From: Sandaracinobacteroides sp041675905
GTDB lineage: Bacteria > Pseudomonadota > Alphaproteobacteria > Sphingomonadales > Sphingomonadaceae
Direction: 5' to 3'
Assembly: GCA_041675905.1 (NCBI GenBank)
Contig: JBAYSX010000014.1
Location: forward strand, 1-64,000
Length of the DNA stretch: 64,000 nucleotides
Of this stretch, positions 41,970 through 51,166 are shown one piece after another. The notes under the pieces are model-generated. The model was not told where the DNA came from, did no database searches, and saw only the letters and a list, made by a program, of their open reading frames with translations. Both the position numbers and the translations under genes were made by a program. Position 1 is the stretch's first letter; every line of letters begins with the position of its first letter.

Positions 41970-43351
41970 GGCTTTTTGGCCTCATCGACCGCGCCGATCA
42001 TATAGAGCGCCCGTTCGGGATATTCGGCAAACTCGTCGTTCAGGATGCGCTCGCAACCATCCAGCGTATCCTCCAGATCGACCATCTTGCCTTCGAGACT
42101 GGTGAATTGCCCGGTCGTGAAGAAGGGCTGTGTCAGGAATCGCTCCAGCCGCCGCGCCCGGTGGACCCGGCGCTGATCTTCCCGCGACAACTCTTCGAGC
42201 CCGAGCATCGCAATGACGTCCTTCAGTTCGTCATAGGTGGCGAGCGTTTCTCGCACCTTGCGGGCGACGCGATAATGCCGCTCGCCCACCAGCGGCGGCG
42301 TCAGCATCTTGGATTCCGACCGCAGCGGATCGACCGCCGGATAGAAGCCCTGGCTGGCGCGTTCGCGGGAAAGCACAATCAGCGCCGACAAATGGCCGAA
42401 GGTGTGGGTAATCGCCGGGTCCGTAAAGTCGTCCGCCGGAACATAGACCGCCTGCACCGATGTGATGGCCGCACTTCGCGTCGTGCAGATGCGCTCTTCA
42501 AGTTCGGCCAGTTCCGTCCCCATCGTTGGTTGATAGCCCATCCGCGACGGCAAGCGCCCCAGCAGGCCGGATACCTCTGAACCCGCCTGAATGAAGCGGT
42601 AAATATTGTCGATCAGCAGCAATACATCCTGCCGCGCATCGTCGCGGAAATATTCCGCCACTGTCAGCGCCGCGTGGCCGATGCGCAAGCGTGCACCGGG
42701 CGGCTCGTTCATCTGTCCAAACATCAATACGGTATTTTTGAGCACGCCGGCATCACGCACGTCGCGCACCATTTCTTCCGCTTCCCGCGAGCGTTCGCCA
42801 ATACCACAGAAAATGGTGACGCCGCGGTGACGACCGGCGACATTGTTGATCAACTCCGTGATCAGCACGGTCTTGCCCACGCCCGCGCCGCCGAACAGGC
42901 CGGCCTTGCCGCCGCGTTCCAGGGGGGTCAGCAGGTCGATCGCCTTGATTCCGGTAACGAAAACCTCCGACGTTGCCCCCTGTTCGGCCAGCGGCACCGG
43001 CGGCCCGTACAGTGAACGCCATTCCCCACCTGCCAGAGTTTCGCCCGTATCGATGGTTTCGCCGAAAACGTTGACGACGCGACCGAGCATACGCTCGCCA
43101 ACCGGAATGCGCAGCGGGTGCCCGGAATCGATAATGGCTGATCCGCGCGCCAGCCCGGCGGTTGGTGTCAGCGCGATACCCCGTACCGTTTCCGGATCGA
43201 GATGGCTGACCACTTCGACCACGATCTGACGTGCATCTCCGGCGCGCAGCTCAGTTGAAAATTCGGGCAGGCCACCAGGAAAGTGCGCATCCACCACGCT
43301 GCCGCGTACGGAAAGCACCGTACCCCGGGGGAGGTCGTGATCACCGTCCAT
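41966..43351 (-). CDS. atpD: N-type ATPase beta (catalytic) subunit
   Basis: A 461-residue catalytic subunit. Walker A is GGAGVGKT (about residue 155), the catalytic glutamate segment is GIGERSREAEEM, and Walker B is VLLLIDNIYRF. The F1 beta motif LGRLPSRMGYQPTM is also present. The start is ATG 43351 (MDGDHDLP); the 20-codon extension has no support. It is the first gene of the nine-gene operon atpDCQRBEFAG, the order that defines the N-type enzyme. Promoter sequence must lie in the 124 bases shared with the divergent phosphatase gene. Confidence 0.94.
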   Translation of the reverse strand: MDGDHDLPRGTVLSVRGSVVDAHFPGGLPEFSTELRAGDARQIVVEVVSHLDPETVRGIALTPTAGLARGSAIIDSGHPLRIPVGERMLGRVVNVFGETIDTGETLAGGEWRSLYGPPVPLAEQGATSEVFVTGIKAIDLLTPLERGGKAGLFGGAGVGKTVLITELINNVAGRHRGVTIFCGIGERSREAEEMVRDVRDAGVLKNTVLMFGQMNEPPGARLRIGHAALTVAEYFRDDARQDVLLLIDNIYRFIQAGSEVSGLLGRLPSRMGYQPTMGTELAELEERICTTRSAAITSVQAVYVPADDFTDPAITHTFGHLSALIVLSRERASQGFYPAVDPLRSESKMLTPPLVGERHYRVARKVRETLATYDELKDVIAMLGLEELSREDQRRVHRARRLERFLTQPFFTTGQFTSLEGKMVDLEDTLDGCERILNDEFAEYPERALYMIGAVDEAKKP

Positions 43352-43475
43352 TGTGCGTCCTCCCTGAAAACGACCCAGCATAGGCGCTGGCGCATCATTT
43401 TTGCAACGCACGAAGTTTCACATGGCAACGGCGCGCCCGTCAAATTTTTGAGCCGACCTCAAACTGCAACACTCC

Positions 43476-44669
43476 ATGGTTATTCCCCGCGGCATGATGA
43501 AAAATCTTCTTTCCTGCACGATTTCGATGCTTTTGCTGGCGACGGCCATAACGGTTCCTGCCGAGGCCGCCCACGCACAAGCTGCTATCGAAGCCCCGGC
43601 CCCGAAGCAGGCCAAAAACGTCATTCTGTTTGTTGCCGATGCAGCCGGCGTATCCGTTCTCCATGGTGCAAGCGTCATGGCCTATGGCGAGCCGATGAAA
43701 TTGCACATTCAGCAGTGGCCGCACCTTGGCTTGAGCGAGACATCGCCCGTCGACCGATATGTGTCGGATTCGGCCAACGGCATGTCCTCGATCATGACCG
43801 GCGTCAAAACACGCAACGGGGTGATCAGCCAGTCGCCGGATGCAGTACGCGGCGAGCGGGACGGCGCACCCATGAAGACACTGCTCGAATATGCCGAAGA
43901 GCGGGGTTTACGGACTGCCGTAATCTCGTCGCAATCTATCGCGGACGCCACGCCTGCCGCCGCCTATGCCCATGCGAATGATCGCCGCAAGTGGGGCGAG
44001 ATTTTTCCCCAGGCCTTCAGCCCGCGCTTTGGCGACGGAGTGGACATCCTGTTCGGCGCCGGACGCCAGCGGATCGGCGAACAACTGGTTGCCGCCGGCA
44101 CAAGTTTCGACAAGCTGGGCAAGAAGCATCGGCGGCCGATCTATTCCAGGCTGGACGAAATACCCGCATCCAACGCGCGTCCTGTCGTCGTTGGCGACCA
44201 GATGGACGTTCACGCGGCAACCATCAAGGCGCTTGATTTACTGCAAAAATCCCCAAACGGATATTTTCTGGTCGTCGAATGGGACGGACATACGGATGAC
44301 GCCCGCAAAGGTCTGCAGCGCGTCGTCGATTTCGACAGGATGATTGCCGAGGTGGAAAGGCGCGTCGATCTGGATGAAACATTGTTGCTGTTCACCGCCG
44401 ACCATAGTTTTGGCCTGCAGGTGGATGGCGGCGCGCGCGGCGACGATTTGCTGGCCGGATATGATGCGTGGAAAGCCAGCGGCAGCAAGGATGACCTGGT
44501 CCGTCTGGATCATGTGCTGGTCAATCGCACCCACACCGCTGAAGAAGTGCCGGCTTTGGCAACGGGCGCGGGCGCGGAACAGGTGCGCGGCTATTTCCCC
44601 AGTACTTATTTGTTCAATGTGATGCTGAATGCCTGGGGCTGGAAGCCGGACAACCCGACGGCCAATTGA
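43476..44669 (+). CDS. Alkaline phosphatase family protein, exported
   Basis: A 397-residue protein with a signal peptide (MKNLLSCTISMLLLATAITV, cleaved near AHAQA). It has the alkaline phosphatase fold landmarks: metal Asp in VILFVADAAG, nucleophile serine in VSDSANGMSS, metal ligands in EWDGHTDDA and TADHSFGL, and the late His in NRTHTAEEVP. Some motif residues differ from the E. coli enzyme, for example the segment EWDGHTDDA, so activity on phosphomonoesters is likely but unproven. The start is ATG 43476; ATG 43494 or 43497 are alternatives and leave the signal intact. It ends at a strong terminator hairpin. Confidence 0.87.
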   Translation: MVIPRGMMKNLLSCTISMLLLATAITVPAEAAHAQAAIEAPAPKQAKNVILFVADAAGVSVLHGASVMAYGEPMKLHIQQWPHLGLSETSPVDRYVSDSANGMSSIMTGVKTRNGVISQSPDAVRGERDGAPMKTLLEYAEERGLRTAVISSQSIADATPAAAYAHANDRRKWGEIFPQAFSPRFGDGVDILFGAGRQRIGEQLVAAGTSFDKLGKKHRRPIYSRLDEIPASNARPVVVGDQMDVHAATIKALDLLQKSPNGYFLVVEWDGHTDDARKGLQRVVDFDRMIAEVERRVDLDETLLLFTADHSFGLQVDGGARGDDLLAGYDAWKASGSKDDLVRLDHVLVNRTHTAEEVPALATGAGAEQVRGYFPSTYLFNVMLNAWGWKPDNPTAN

Positions 44670-44671
44670 TC

Positions 44672-44707
44672 GGTTTCCCGCGATGTTTCATCGCGGGAAA
44701 CCTTTAT
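44672..44707. terminator. Strong stem-loop terminator between convergent genes
   Basis: A perfect 13-bp stem (GGTTTCCCGCGAT and ATCGCGGGAAACC) with a five-base loop GTTTC is followed on the plus strand by TTTAT. It lies two bases after the phosphatase stop and before the convergent SnoaL-like gene stop. It is a factor-independent terminator, probably working both ways. Confidence 0.85.
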
Positions 44708-44713
44708 AACGGC

Positions 44714-45277
44714 TTAATTAGCCCGGCCCGGCTCGATTTCGCCCCGCAAGCTGGCGTCCGAAATGTCCTTTACTGCCCGATATGCTGTCGGGTTTTCGTC
44801 GAACCACGCATCCGCCACTGGCTGCGTCCGGCACCAGTCGTTCACCATCCGCCGGTGGGCAATCTTCCAGACATTGTCGCGCCGTTCAAAGCGATCGAGA
44901 TAACGGCCCGCGAGAATCATTTCGGTCCCCGCTTCCGGCCACTTGATTTCCGTCCGTTCCGTACCCGGGCCCCCGGCAAAACGGTGATAGGCCTGGAAAT
45001 AGGATTCGCCGAACGCCGTATCGCCGTCGATATCCAGCAGGATATTCAGCACACAATGCTGGGTGACGACAAAGGCTGGCAACACCTTCATGGTCCAGCC
45101 AATCCATTCATGGGCATTGCCGACAAACAGTCCCGGGCCGCGATCTTCGATGGCGTCTTCATGATAGATGCGTCGCAGGGTCGCCTCGTCGGCCCGATCC
45201 AGCCCCCGGCAATACAGGTAGATCAGATCGGTTATCTCTTGCCTGTCCACCAAACGTTGAAGATTCCAGTCCTCCAT
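44714..45277 (-). CDS. SnoaL-like (NTF2-fold) protein
   Basis: A 187-residue cytoplasmic protein of the SnoaL_4/ring-hydroxylating-dioxygenase-beta-like group. The N-terminus LQRLVDRQEITDLIYLYCRGLDRAD is typical, as are FHEDA-like and WKIAHRRMVNDWCR segments. Members are small cone-shaped enzymes or binding proteins (isomerases, cyclases, dehydratases); the reaction here is unknown. The start is ATG 45277 with AGGAGG upstream. It is divergent from mnmE and is not part of that conserved block. Confidence 0.87.
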   Translation of the reverse strand: MEDWNLQRLVDRQEITDLIYLYCRGLDRADEATLRRIYHEDAIEDRGPGLFVGNAHEWIGWTMKVLPAFVVTQHCVLNILLDIDGDTAFGESYFQAYHRFAGGPGTERTEIKWPEAGTEMILAGRYLDRFERRDNVWKIAHRRMVNDWCRTQPVADAWFDENPTAYRAVKDISDASLRGEIEPGRAN

Positions 45278-45404
45278 CAGCGCTCCTCCTTCGCTATATA
45301 ACGGCCCACCGGGGCACCATGATATCGGGACGTGCTTTCCTAGCAGGCCGGGGGTATCCGGTGTTCCTGTGAGATTGGATAGCCCCGGACCGAAAGAATC
45401 CACC

Positions 45405-46679
45405 ATGACAGACACCATTTATGCCCTATCGTCCGGTCAGGTTCCCGCCGGCGTGGCGGTAATTCGCCTCTCCGGGCCCGGGGCGTTTCCCGCGCTTTCG
45501 ACCATCACAAACCGGCAAGAATTACCCCCGCCCCGCACCGCCATGCTGCGCAGCATTTACAAAAATGCTGCGCAGCAAGTTATTGATCGCGCGCTAATTA
45601 TTATTTTTCCGGGACCACGGAGTTTTACAGGCGAGGATGTGGTGGAAATCCACTGTCATGGCAGTCCAGCGGTCGTTATTGCAGTGCAGCAATTGTTGGG
45701 GAGCCTGGACGGCCTGCGCCCGGCCGAACCGGGCGAGTTTACCCGGCGGGCATTCGAAACCGGGCGGATAGATTTGACCCAGGCGGAGGCGCTTTCCGAT
45801 CTGCTCGCCGCCGAAACAGAAGCACAACGCGATCAGGCCATCAGCAATGCCGGCGGGCGTCTTCGGGAACAGGCCGATACTTGGCGCGAGCGGATTATCG
45901 CGTTAATGGCGGATGTGGAGGCCGATCTCGACTTCTCCGATGAGGGCGATGTGGAGACCGCGCGTGATCGTCCGGACCTTGATGACCTGGTACGAGAGAT
46001 TGAACAGGCCCTGGCGTCTGCACCCATTGGGGAGCGCATCCGTAGTGGCCTGACGATTGCCATCATCGGCCCGCCCAATAGCGGCAAATCCAGCCTGGTG
46101 AATATCCTGTCGCGCCGGGACGTCGCTATTGTAACACCCCATGCCGGAACAACGCGCGACATAATCGAAGTGCGCCTCGACCTTGGCGGCATCCCGGCAA
46201 CACTTCTCGACACGGCAGGTTTACGAGAAACCAGTGATCCGATTGAGCGGGAGGGAATTGCGCGCGGCCGCGCGCGAGCCGCCGAAGCCGACCTGATCCT
46301 CGACATGGGGGACACCGGGGGAGACCTGAAAATTATCAACAAGATTGATCTTTCGGGCGAAAGGCCCGGCATTCGTGGAGACGCAGCCTGGATTTCCGCG
46401 ACAACCGGCGCGGGCTTGCCAGAACTCGAACAATGGCTCATCGACCGCGCGCAGCAGCATATTCCCGAGGGCGAGCCGCCCCTCGTCAGCCACGCGCGTC
46501 AGGCGCACTGGCTGGCGGAGACATTGAAAGCACTCCGGGAGGCACGGCTGGAAGAGGATATTGTGCTGCGCGCCGAGGCACTGCGCAAAGCCGGACATGC
46601 CCTCGGACGGCTGACGGGCCGGATTGACCCTGAGTCCGTGCTCGACATGGTATTTTCGCGCTTCTGCATCGGAAAATAA
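45405..46679 (+). CDS. mnmE: tRNA modification GTPase MnmE
   Basis: A 424-residue GTPase. It has the tetrahydrofolate-binding N-domain (1-118), a helical domain and an inserted G domain. G motifs are GPPNSGKSS, AGTTRD, DTAGLRE and NKID, and the essential C-terminal tail is FCIGK. With MnmG it installs 5-carboxymethylaminomethyl groups on U34 of several tRNAs. The G domain is about 20 residues shorter than in E. coli between DTAG and NKID. The start ATG 45405 is the first Met giving the conserved TIYALSSG. It is followed at once by a parS site and mnmG. Confidence 0.95.
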   Translation: MTDTIYALSSGQVPAGVAVIRLSGPGAFPALSTITNRQELPPPRTAMLRSIYKNAAQQVIDRALIIIFPGPRSFTGEDVVEIHCHGSPAVVIAVQQLLGSLDGLRPAEPGEFTRRAFETGRIDLTQAEALSDLLAAETEAQRDQAISNAGGRLREQADTWRERIIALMADVEADLDFSDEGDVETARDRPDLDDLVREIEQALASAPIGERIRSGLTIAIIGPPNSGKSSLVNILSRRDVAIVTPHAGTTRDIIEVRLDLGGIPATLLDTAGLRETSDPIEREGIARGRARAAEADLILDMGDTGGDLKIINKIDLSGERPGIRGDAAWISATTGAGLPELEQWLIDRAQQHIPEGEPPLVSHARQAHWLAETLKALREARLEEDIVLRAEALRKAGHALGRLTGRIDPESVLDMVFSRFCIGK

Positions 46680-46695
46680 TGTTCCACGTGGAACA
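46680..46695. promoter_or_regulatory. parS centromere site 1
   Basis: TGTTCCACGTGGAACA, a perfect 16-base palindrome, sits between mnmE and mnmG, two bases after the mnmE stop. It matches the bacterial parS consensus TGTTTCACGTGAAACA with symmetric changes. ParB, encoded 3.3 kb downstream, would load and spread from here to segregate the chromosome origin. An identical copy lies in rsmG. Confidence 0.93.
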
Positions 46696-46756
46696 TCGCC
46701 GGGATGACCGCTGAACTACGATTGTGCCGCCAATCATTTTCCGCTATGGCGCGCAG

Positions 46757-48592
46757 GTGATTGCGTTTGATATTATTATTGTCGGCGCTGGCCATGCCGG
46801 CTGCGAGGCTGCCGCCGCGGCCGCGCGCATGGGCGCGCGCGTCGGGTTGTTTACGATGTGCGCCGGTAACATCGGTCAAATGAGTTGCAACCCGGCGATC
46901 GGCGGTCTGGGCAAAGGGCATCTGGTTCGTGAAATTGACGCGATGGATGGCATCATGGGTCGTGCCGCGGATACCGCCGGCATCCATTTTCGCCTGCTAA
47001 ATCGAAGCCGGGGTCCTGCAGTGCAGGGCCCGCGCGTGCAGGCCGACCGCAAACGCTATGCGCTAGCAGTACGGGAGTTACTGGCTGACATCACAGTAAT
47101 CGAAACGGAAGTCCTTGATCTGCTCGTTGAAGATGGTCGCTGCGCTGGTGTCGTAGCCACCAAAGGCGATTTCCGCGCCGCCGCTGTGGTGTTGACAACC
47201 GGAACCTTTCTGGGCGGAGTTTTGCATGTTGGCCTGGATCAACGGGCAGGGGGCAGGGCAGGCGAAGCCGGTGCCAATTCACTGGCCCGGCGGCTACGCG
47301 TACTCGGCCTGCCCATGGGGCGATTGAAGACGGGTACGCCCCCACGACTTGACGCGCGCACGATTGACTGGTCCCGACTGGAAACACAATCAGGGGATAC
47401 TTCGCCCGTCTTCCTGTCCGGTATGACGCGCGCGCCCGCAGCGTCACAGGTCGACTGCTACATCAGCCGCACAACGGCAAAAACCCACCAGATTATCCGT
47501 GACAATATCGGCAGTTCGCCGATGTACGCCGGACGCATTGAAGGAGTAGGGCCGCGCTATTGCCCTTCGATCGAAGACAAGGTGATGCGCTTTGGTGATC
47601 GCGATGGCCATCAGGTTTTTCTCGAACCCGAAGGCCTTGATGACCCGTTGATTTATCCCAACGGCATTTCTACCAGTTTGCCAGTCGGCGTGCAGGAGCA
47701 AATCGTCCGCAGTATTCCCGGTTTGGAGCGAACGGCGATCGTGCGGCCCGGATACGCCGTCGAGTACGACCATATCGATCCACGAGCGCTCGCCGGGGAT
47801 CTTTCCTTGCACGCGCTTCCAGGCCTGTGGCTGGCCGGGCAGATCAACGGCACCACCGGATATGAGGAAGCGGCAGCGCAAGGACTCGTTGCGGCGGTTA
47901 ATGCGACGCTGGCAGCCGGAGGTAATGAACGGCGTTGGGTGCCGGATCGCGCCTCATCCTATATTGGCGTGATGATCGACGATCTGACAACGCATGGCGT
48001 GTCGGAGCCATATCGCATGTTCACATCACGTGCGGAGTTCCGTTTGCGCTTGCGGGCAGACAATGCCGACTTGCGATTATCGCCCGAGGCAATCGAATTC
48101 GGCCTCCTGGGCAGTGAAAGAAGGGCGATGTTTGCCGCACGCGAAGCGGGCGTTACAGAGTTAACAGCGCAACTGCAGAGGACCAAAGCTCCGGCGCGGG
48201 ATTTCGACGGTATTCGTAGCGACGGTCGTTCCCGCAGTCTTTGGGAATGGGCGCGTTTTTCTGAAGTCGCCCCGCAGCAGATTTTACGCTTGCTGCCCGA
48301 GGCTGCCAGATATCCCACCGATGTCCTCCATACGGTTCTGACGAATGCGCGCTATGCCGTTTATCTTGAGCGGCAGGAGAGCGACGTTGCCCGTTTCCAT
48401 CATGACGAGAGCATCACAGTTCCCGCCAATGTGGATTTTCGAATGGTACCGGGCCTGTCGAACGAGATGGCCGACAGGTTGGGGAGCGTACGACCGGAAA
48501 CCATCGGTCAGGCAAGCAGGATTGCGGGCATCACGCCGGCGGCGCTGACGGCGTTGTTGGCCTATGTCCGTAAGCAGTCTTTTGCGGCTTGA
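46757..48592 (+). CDS. mnmG: tRNA uridine-5-carboxymethylaminomethyl enzyme MnmG
   Basis: A 611-residue FAD protein, partner of MnmE. It has FAD motif VGAGHAGCEAA at the N-terminus, the GidA signature GPRYCPSIEDK, the insertion domain and the C-terminal MnmE-binding helices. The start chosen is GTG 46757, which places FDIIIVGAGHAG at the usual distance from the N-terminus. An earlier GTG at 46724 adds 11 residues and neither has a clear ribosome site. It overlaps rsmG by 29 bases. Confidence 0.95.
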   Translation: MIAFDIIIVGAGHAGCEAAAAAARMGARVGLFTMCAGNIGQMSCNPAIGGLGKGHLVREIDAMDGIMGRAADTAGIHFRLLNRSRGPAVQGPRVQADRKRYALAVRELLADITVIETEVLDLLVEDGRCAGVVATKGDFRAAAVVLTTGTFLGGVLHVGLDQRAGGRAGEAGANSLARRLRVLGLPMGRLKTGTPPRLDARTIDWSRLETQSGDTSPVFLSGMTRAPAASQVDCYISRTTAKTHQIIRDNIGSSPMYAGRIEGVGPRYCPSIEDKVMRFGDRDGHQVFLEPEGLDDPLIYPNGISTSLPVGVQEQIVRSIPGLERTAIVRPGYAVEYDHIDPRALAGDLSLHALPGLWLAGQINGTTGYEEAAAQGLVAAVNATLAAGGNERRWVPDRASSYIGVMIDDLTTHGVSEPYRMFTSRAEFRLRLRADNADLRLSPEAIEFGLLGSERRAMFAAREAGVTELTAQLQRTKAPARDFDGIRSDGRSRSLWEWARFSEVAPQQILRLLPEAARYPTDVLHTVLTNARYAVYLERQESDVARFHHDESITVPANVDFRMVPGLSNEMADRLGSVRPETIGQASRIAGITPAALTALLAYVRKQSFAA

Positions 48593-49214
48593 TGTGCGGG
48601 AGTCGAACTCTCCCGAAGCGTTTCTGGCTGAGTATGATGTTCCACGTGGAACAATTGACCGGTTGATCACCTACGAACGCCTGCTCCGCGACTGGCAGCA
48701 ACGCATGAATCTGATCGGGCCGGCTACCGTCGACCGTATCTGGTTCAGGCATTTTGTGGATTCGGCTCAGCTCACCGCCTTGATCGAGCCAGGTCTTGCA
48801 TGGGTCGATATTGGTGCAGGCGGCGGATTTCCGGGCCTTGTCCTGGCGACAATGGACTGGGGCACATTTACGCTGGTAGATTCTGTAGCCAAAAAGTGCC
48901 GGTTTCTTGAAGCAGTGGTTGCTGAACTGCGATTATCGAATGTGCAGATAAAATGCGCGCGTATAGAAGAATTGCCGTGTGTCGGGGCGGATGTGGCCAC
49001 GGCGCGTGCGGCGGCGCCACTGGCCAGATTGTTTGAATGGTCGCTACCACATGTCCAGGCAGGCGGGCAGTTCGTCTTTCCAAAAGGGCGGAATCACGCA
49101 TTGGAAGTGGAGGAGGCAGAAAAGCACTTTGCGTTTGATCGCGAACTGGTGCAGAGCCGGACCGACAGGGATGCGCGGATCATTGTGGCGCGCAACGTCC
49201 GCAGGGTGAGGTGA
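48564..49214 (+). CDS. rsmG: 16S rRNA (guanine527-N7)-methyltransferase RsmG
   Basis: A 216-residue methyltransferase. The SAM-binding motif is VDIGAGGGFPGLVLA, and further GidB signatures include YERLLRDWQQRMNLIGP and WFRHFVDSAQL. It methylates G527 of 16S rRNA; loss gives low-level streptomycin resistance in many bacteria. The start ATG 48564 lies inside mnmG. Codons 25-30 (DVPRGT) are written by the second parS palindrome, so the protein sequence there is shaped by a DNA site. Confidence 0.95.
   Translation: MSVSSLLRLDVRESNSPEAFLAEYDVPRGTIDRLITYERLLRDWQQRMNLIGPATVDRIWFRHFVDSAQLTALIEPGLAWVDIGAGGGFPGLVLATMDWGTFTLVDSVAKKCRFLEAVVAELRLSNVQIKCARIEELPCVGADVATARAAAPLARLFEWSLPHVQAGGQFVFPKGRNHALEVEEAEKHFAFDRELVQSRTDRDARIIVARNVRRVR
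48638..48653. promoter_or_regulatory. parS centromere site 2, inside rsmG
   Basis: A second exact copy of TGTTCCACGTGGAACA lies within the coding start of rsmG, 1.9 kb from the first and 1.3 kb before parB. A perfect palindrome of this length repeated twice near parAB is not expected by chance. It is a ParB loading site embedded in a gene. Confidence 0.93.
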
Positions 49215-49217
49215 TGG

Positions 49218-49985
49218 ATGCGCACCATTGCAATCGCAAACCAGAAGGGCGGGGTGGGAAAGACCACTACGGCGGTGAATCTGGCCACCGCGCTCGCGGC
49301 TGCCGGCATGCGGGTCATTCTGGTGGATTTCGATCCCCAGGGAAATGCCTCTACCGGCTTCGGCATCGGTGCAAACGTACGCACGCCATCATCCTATGAT
49401 ATATTGACCCAACCGGAACTGGCCGATGAATCGGCGAAGCCCACGGATATTCCCGGCCTCTTCGTGATACCGGCGACGCAATCGCTTGCTGGCGCGGAAG
49501 TCGAACTGGTGGGACAGGCGCACGCAACGGAGCGCCTGAAAACGGCACTCGCCCGACTTGCAGACATAGATTATGTTCTGATCGATTGTCCGCCATCGCT
49601 GAGCTTGCTGACGCTGAATGCGCTGGTCGCGGCCAACACCGTGTTAATTCCGCTGCAAACGGAATTTTATGCGCTTGAGGGGCTTTCGCAGTTATTGCGC
49701 ACCATCGAGGAAGTGCGGGCCAGGTCCAATCCGGCGCTGGATATCGAAGGCGTTGTCCTCACCATGTATGACCGCCGCAATCGTCTCTCCGATCAGGTTG
49801 CCGAGGATGTGCGCGCGGCGCTCGGTTCGCGCGTATTCGATACGGTGATCCCGCGCAACGTCCGGTTGTCGGAGGCGCCAAGCCACGGGATGCCTGCATT
49901 GATCTATGATTTGCGCTGCCCGGGGTCCGTTGCCTATCTGGCGCTCGCACGTGAATTGATGGGAACCGTCGCGAAGGCGGCGTAG
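49218..49985 (+). CDS. parA: Chromosome partitioning ATPase ParA
   Basis: A 255-residue deviant Walker A ATPase. KGGVGKTT begins at Lys10, with switch motifs VDFDPQGNASTG and IDCPPSLSLLTLNAL. ATP-bound dimers bind DNA and pull ParB-parS complexes along the nucleoid. It starts three bases after the rsmG stop and is followed ten bases later by parB. Confidence 0.95.
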   Translation: MRTIAIANQKGGVGKTTTAVNLATALAAAGMRVILVDFDPQGNASTGFGIGANVRTPSSYDILTQPELADESAKPTDIPGLFVIPATQSLAGAEVELVGQAHATERLKTALARLADIDYVLIDCPPSLSLLTLNALVAANTVLIPLQTEFYALEGLSQLLRTIEEVRARSNPALDIEGVVLTMYDRRNRLSDQVAEDVRAALGSRVFDTVIPRNVRLSEAPSHGMPALIYDLRCPGSVAYLALARELMGTVAKAA

Positions 49986-49995
49986 CGGAGACGGA

Positions 49996-50895
49996 ATGGC
50001 GCAAAAACCGGAAAGAAAACAGGGACTTGGTAAGGGGCTATCGGCCTTGCTTGCGGAAATGGGCCCCATGGCGCCTGCACCTGCACCTGCCATGTCGCCC
50101 CCAGCGGCCGTACCCACACCGCCAGTCTTGCCGCTGGCGCTGATTGATCCTTCAGCAACGCAGCCGCGCCGTCAGTTCGATGAGGTGGCGCTGGCGGAAC
50201 TTGCCGATTCTATCCGCATAAAAGGGGTGCTGCAGCCCATTCTTGTACGTCCGATGGAAGGTGGACGTTATGAAATTGTTGCAGGTGAGCGGCGCTGGCG
50301 TGCGTCGCAACTAGCCGGGCTGCACGACATCCCTGTCATTATCCGGGAATTGGGCGAGGGCGACAGCTTCGAAGCGGCGCTGATTGAAAATGTCCAGCGG
50401 GCAGATCTTAATCCGCTGGAAGAGGCGGAAGGGTATCAGCGTTTAATCCGTGAGTTCGGGCACACGCAGGAAAGCATCGCCTCCCTGACCGGAAAATCAC
50501 GCAGCCACATCGCCAATCTGTTGCGTATTCTGGATCTGCCGGAAAATGGCCGCTCCCTGGTGAAAATGGGCTTGCTGTCTTTAGGCCATGCCAAGGCCGT
50601 GCTTGCCGCCAAAGAGCCGGAATTGCTGGCCAGGGAAATCGCCGAGCGCGGTCTGACAGTGCGTCAGGCGGAGACGGCAGCCCGTAAAAGTCACGATACG
50701 CCGCATCGCCGCCAGGCGGGCGACACTTCGGTCCGCGACGCTGATATCGAGGCACTGGAATTGCAGATGCGGGACGCTACCGGTCTTGCCGTTTCCATCG
50801 CCGCCAAAAACAATGCCGGAACCGTAACATTGCGTTTTTCTGATCTGGACCAGCTGGATATGATTGTGTCCCGCCTGGGGAGCGGTTCCTTCTAG
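49996..50895 (+). CDS. parB: Chromosome partitioning protein ParB (CTPase, parS-binding)
   Basis: A 299-residue ParB. A basic N-terminus opening with KQGLGKGLSALLAEMG is the ParA contact. The CTP-binding N-domain holds GERRWRASQLAG and the box ENVQRADLNPLEEAEGYQRLI. The HTH is near HTQESIASLTGKSRSHIANLLR and a C-terminal dimer domain follows. It binds the two parS sites upstream and slides along DNA as a CTP clamp. A proline/alanine-rich linker lies at residues 22-45. Confidence 0.95.
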   Translation: MAQKPERKQGLGKGLSALLAEMGPMAPAPAPAMSPPAAVPTPPVLPLALIDPSATQPRRQFDEVALAELADSIRIKGVLQPILVRPMEGGRYEIVAGERRWRASQLAGLHDIPVIIRELGEGDSFEAALIENVQRADLNPLEEAEGYQRLIREFGHTQESIASLTGKSRSHIANLLRILDLPENGRSLVKMGLLSLGHAKAVLAAKEPELLAREIAERGLTVRQAETAARKSHDTPHRRQAGDTSVRDADIEALELQMRDATGLAVSIAAKNNAGTVTLRFSDLDQLDMIVSRLGSGSF

Positions 50896-51166
50896 CGGTG
50901 CGGCCGTGGTCAAGCTTGCCGTTAACAGAATTTACCAATCCTGTTATTTCTTGCAGGGACTCACCGATTTCGAGTGTTTGTCACATATATCGGGTAAGCC
51001 TCGCATCAGCGGCCTTGCCGTGTGCCGGAGCGTACTATATGCCCGGCACAACCGGTAGGGGAATCCGGTTTGTCTGTCCTGGCGTTCAGGGCGGACACCG
51101 GGTCAGGATTGGAATCCGGAGCCTTTCCCTCAAGATGGAAAAGGTAGACAGAAGGCGGAGGGGCCG

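Noticed and set aside
45405..46679. Short MnmE G domain as a defect
   Set aside because: All G motifs and the C-terminal FCIGK are present, and as far as I recall sphingomonad MnmE proteins are commonly this short, so it is probably clade-typical.
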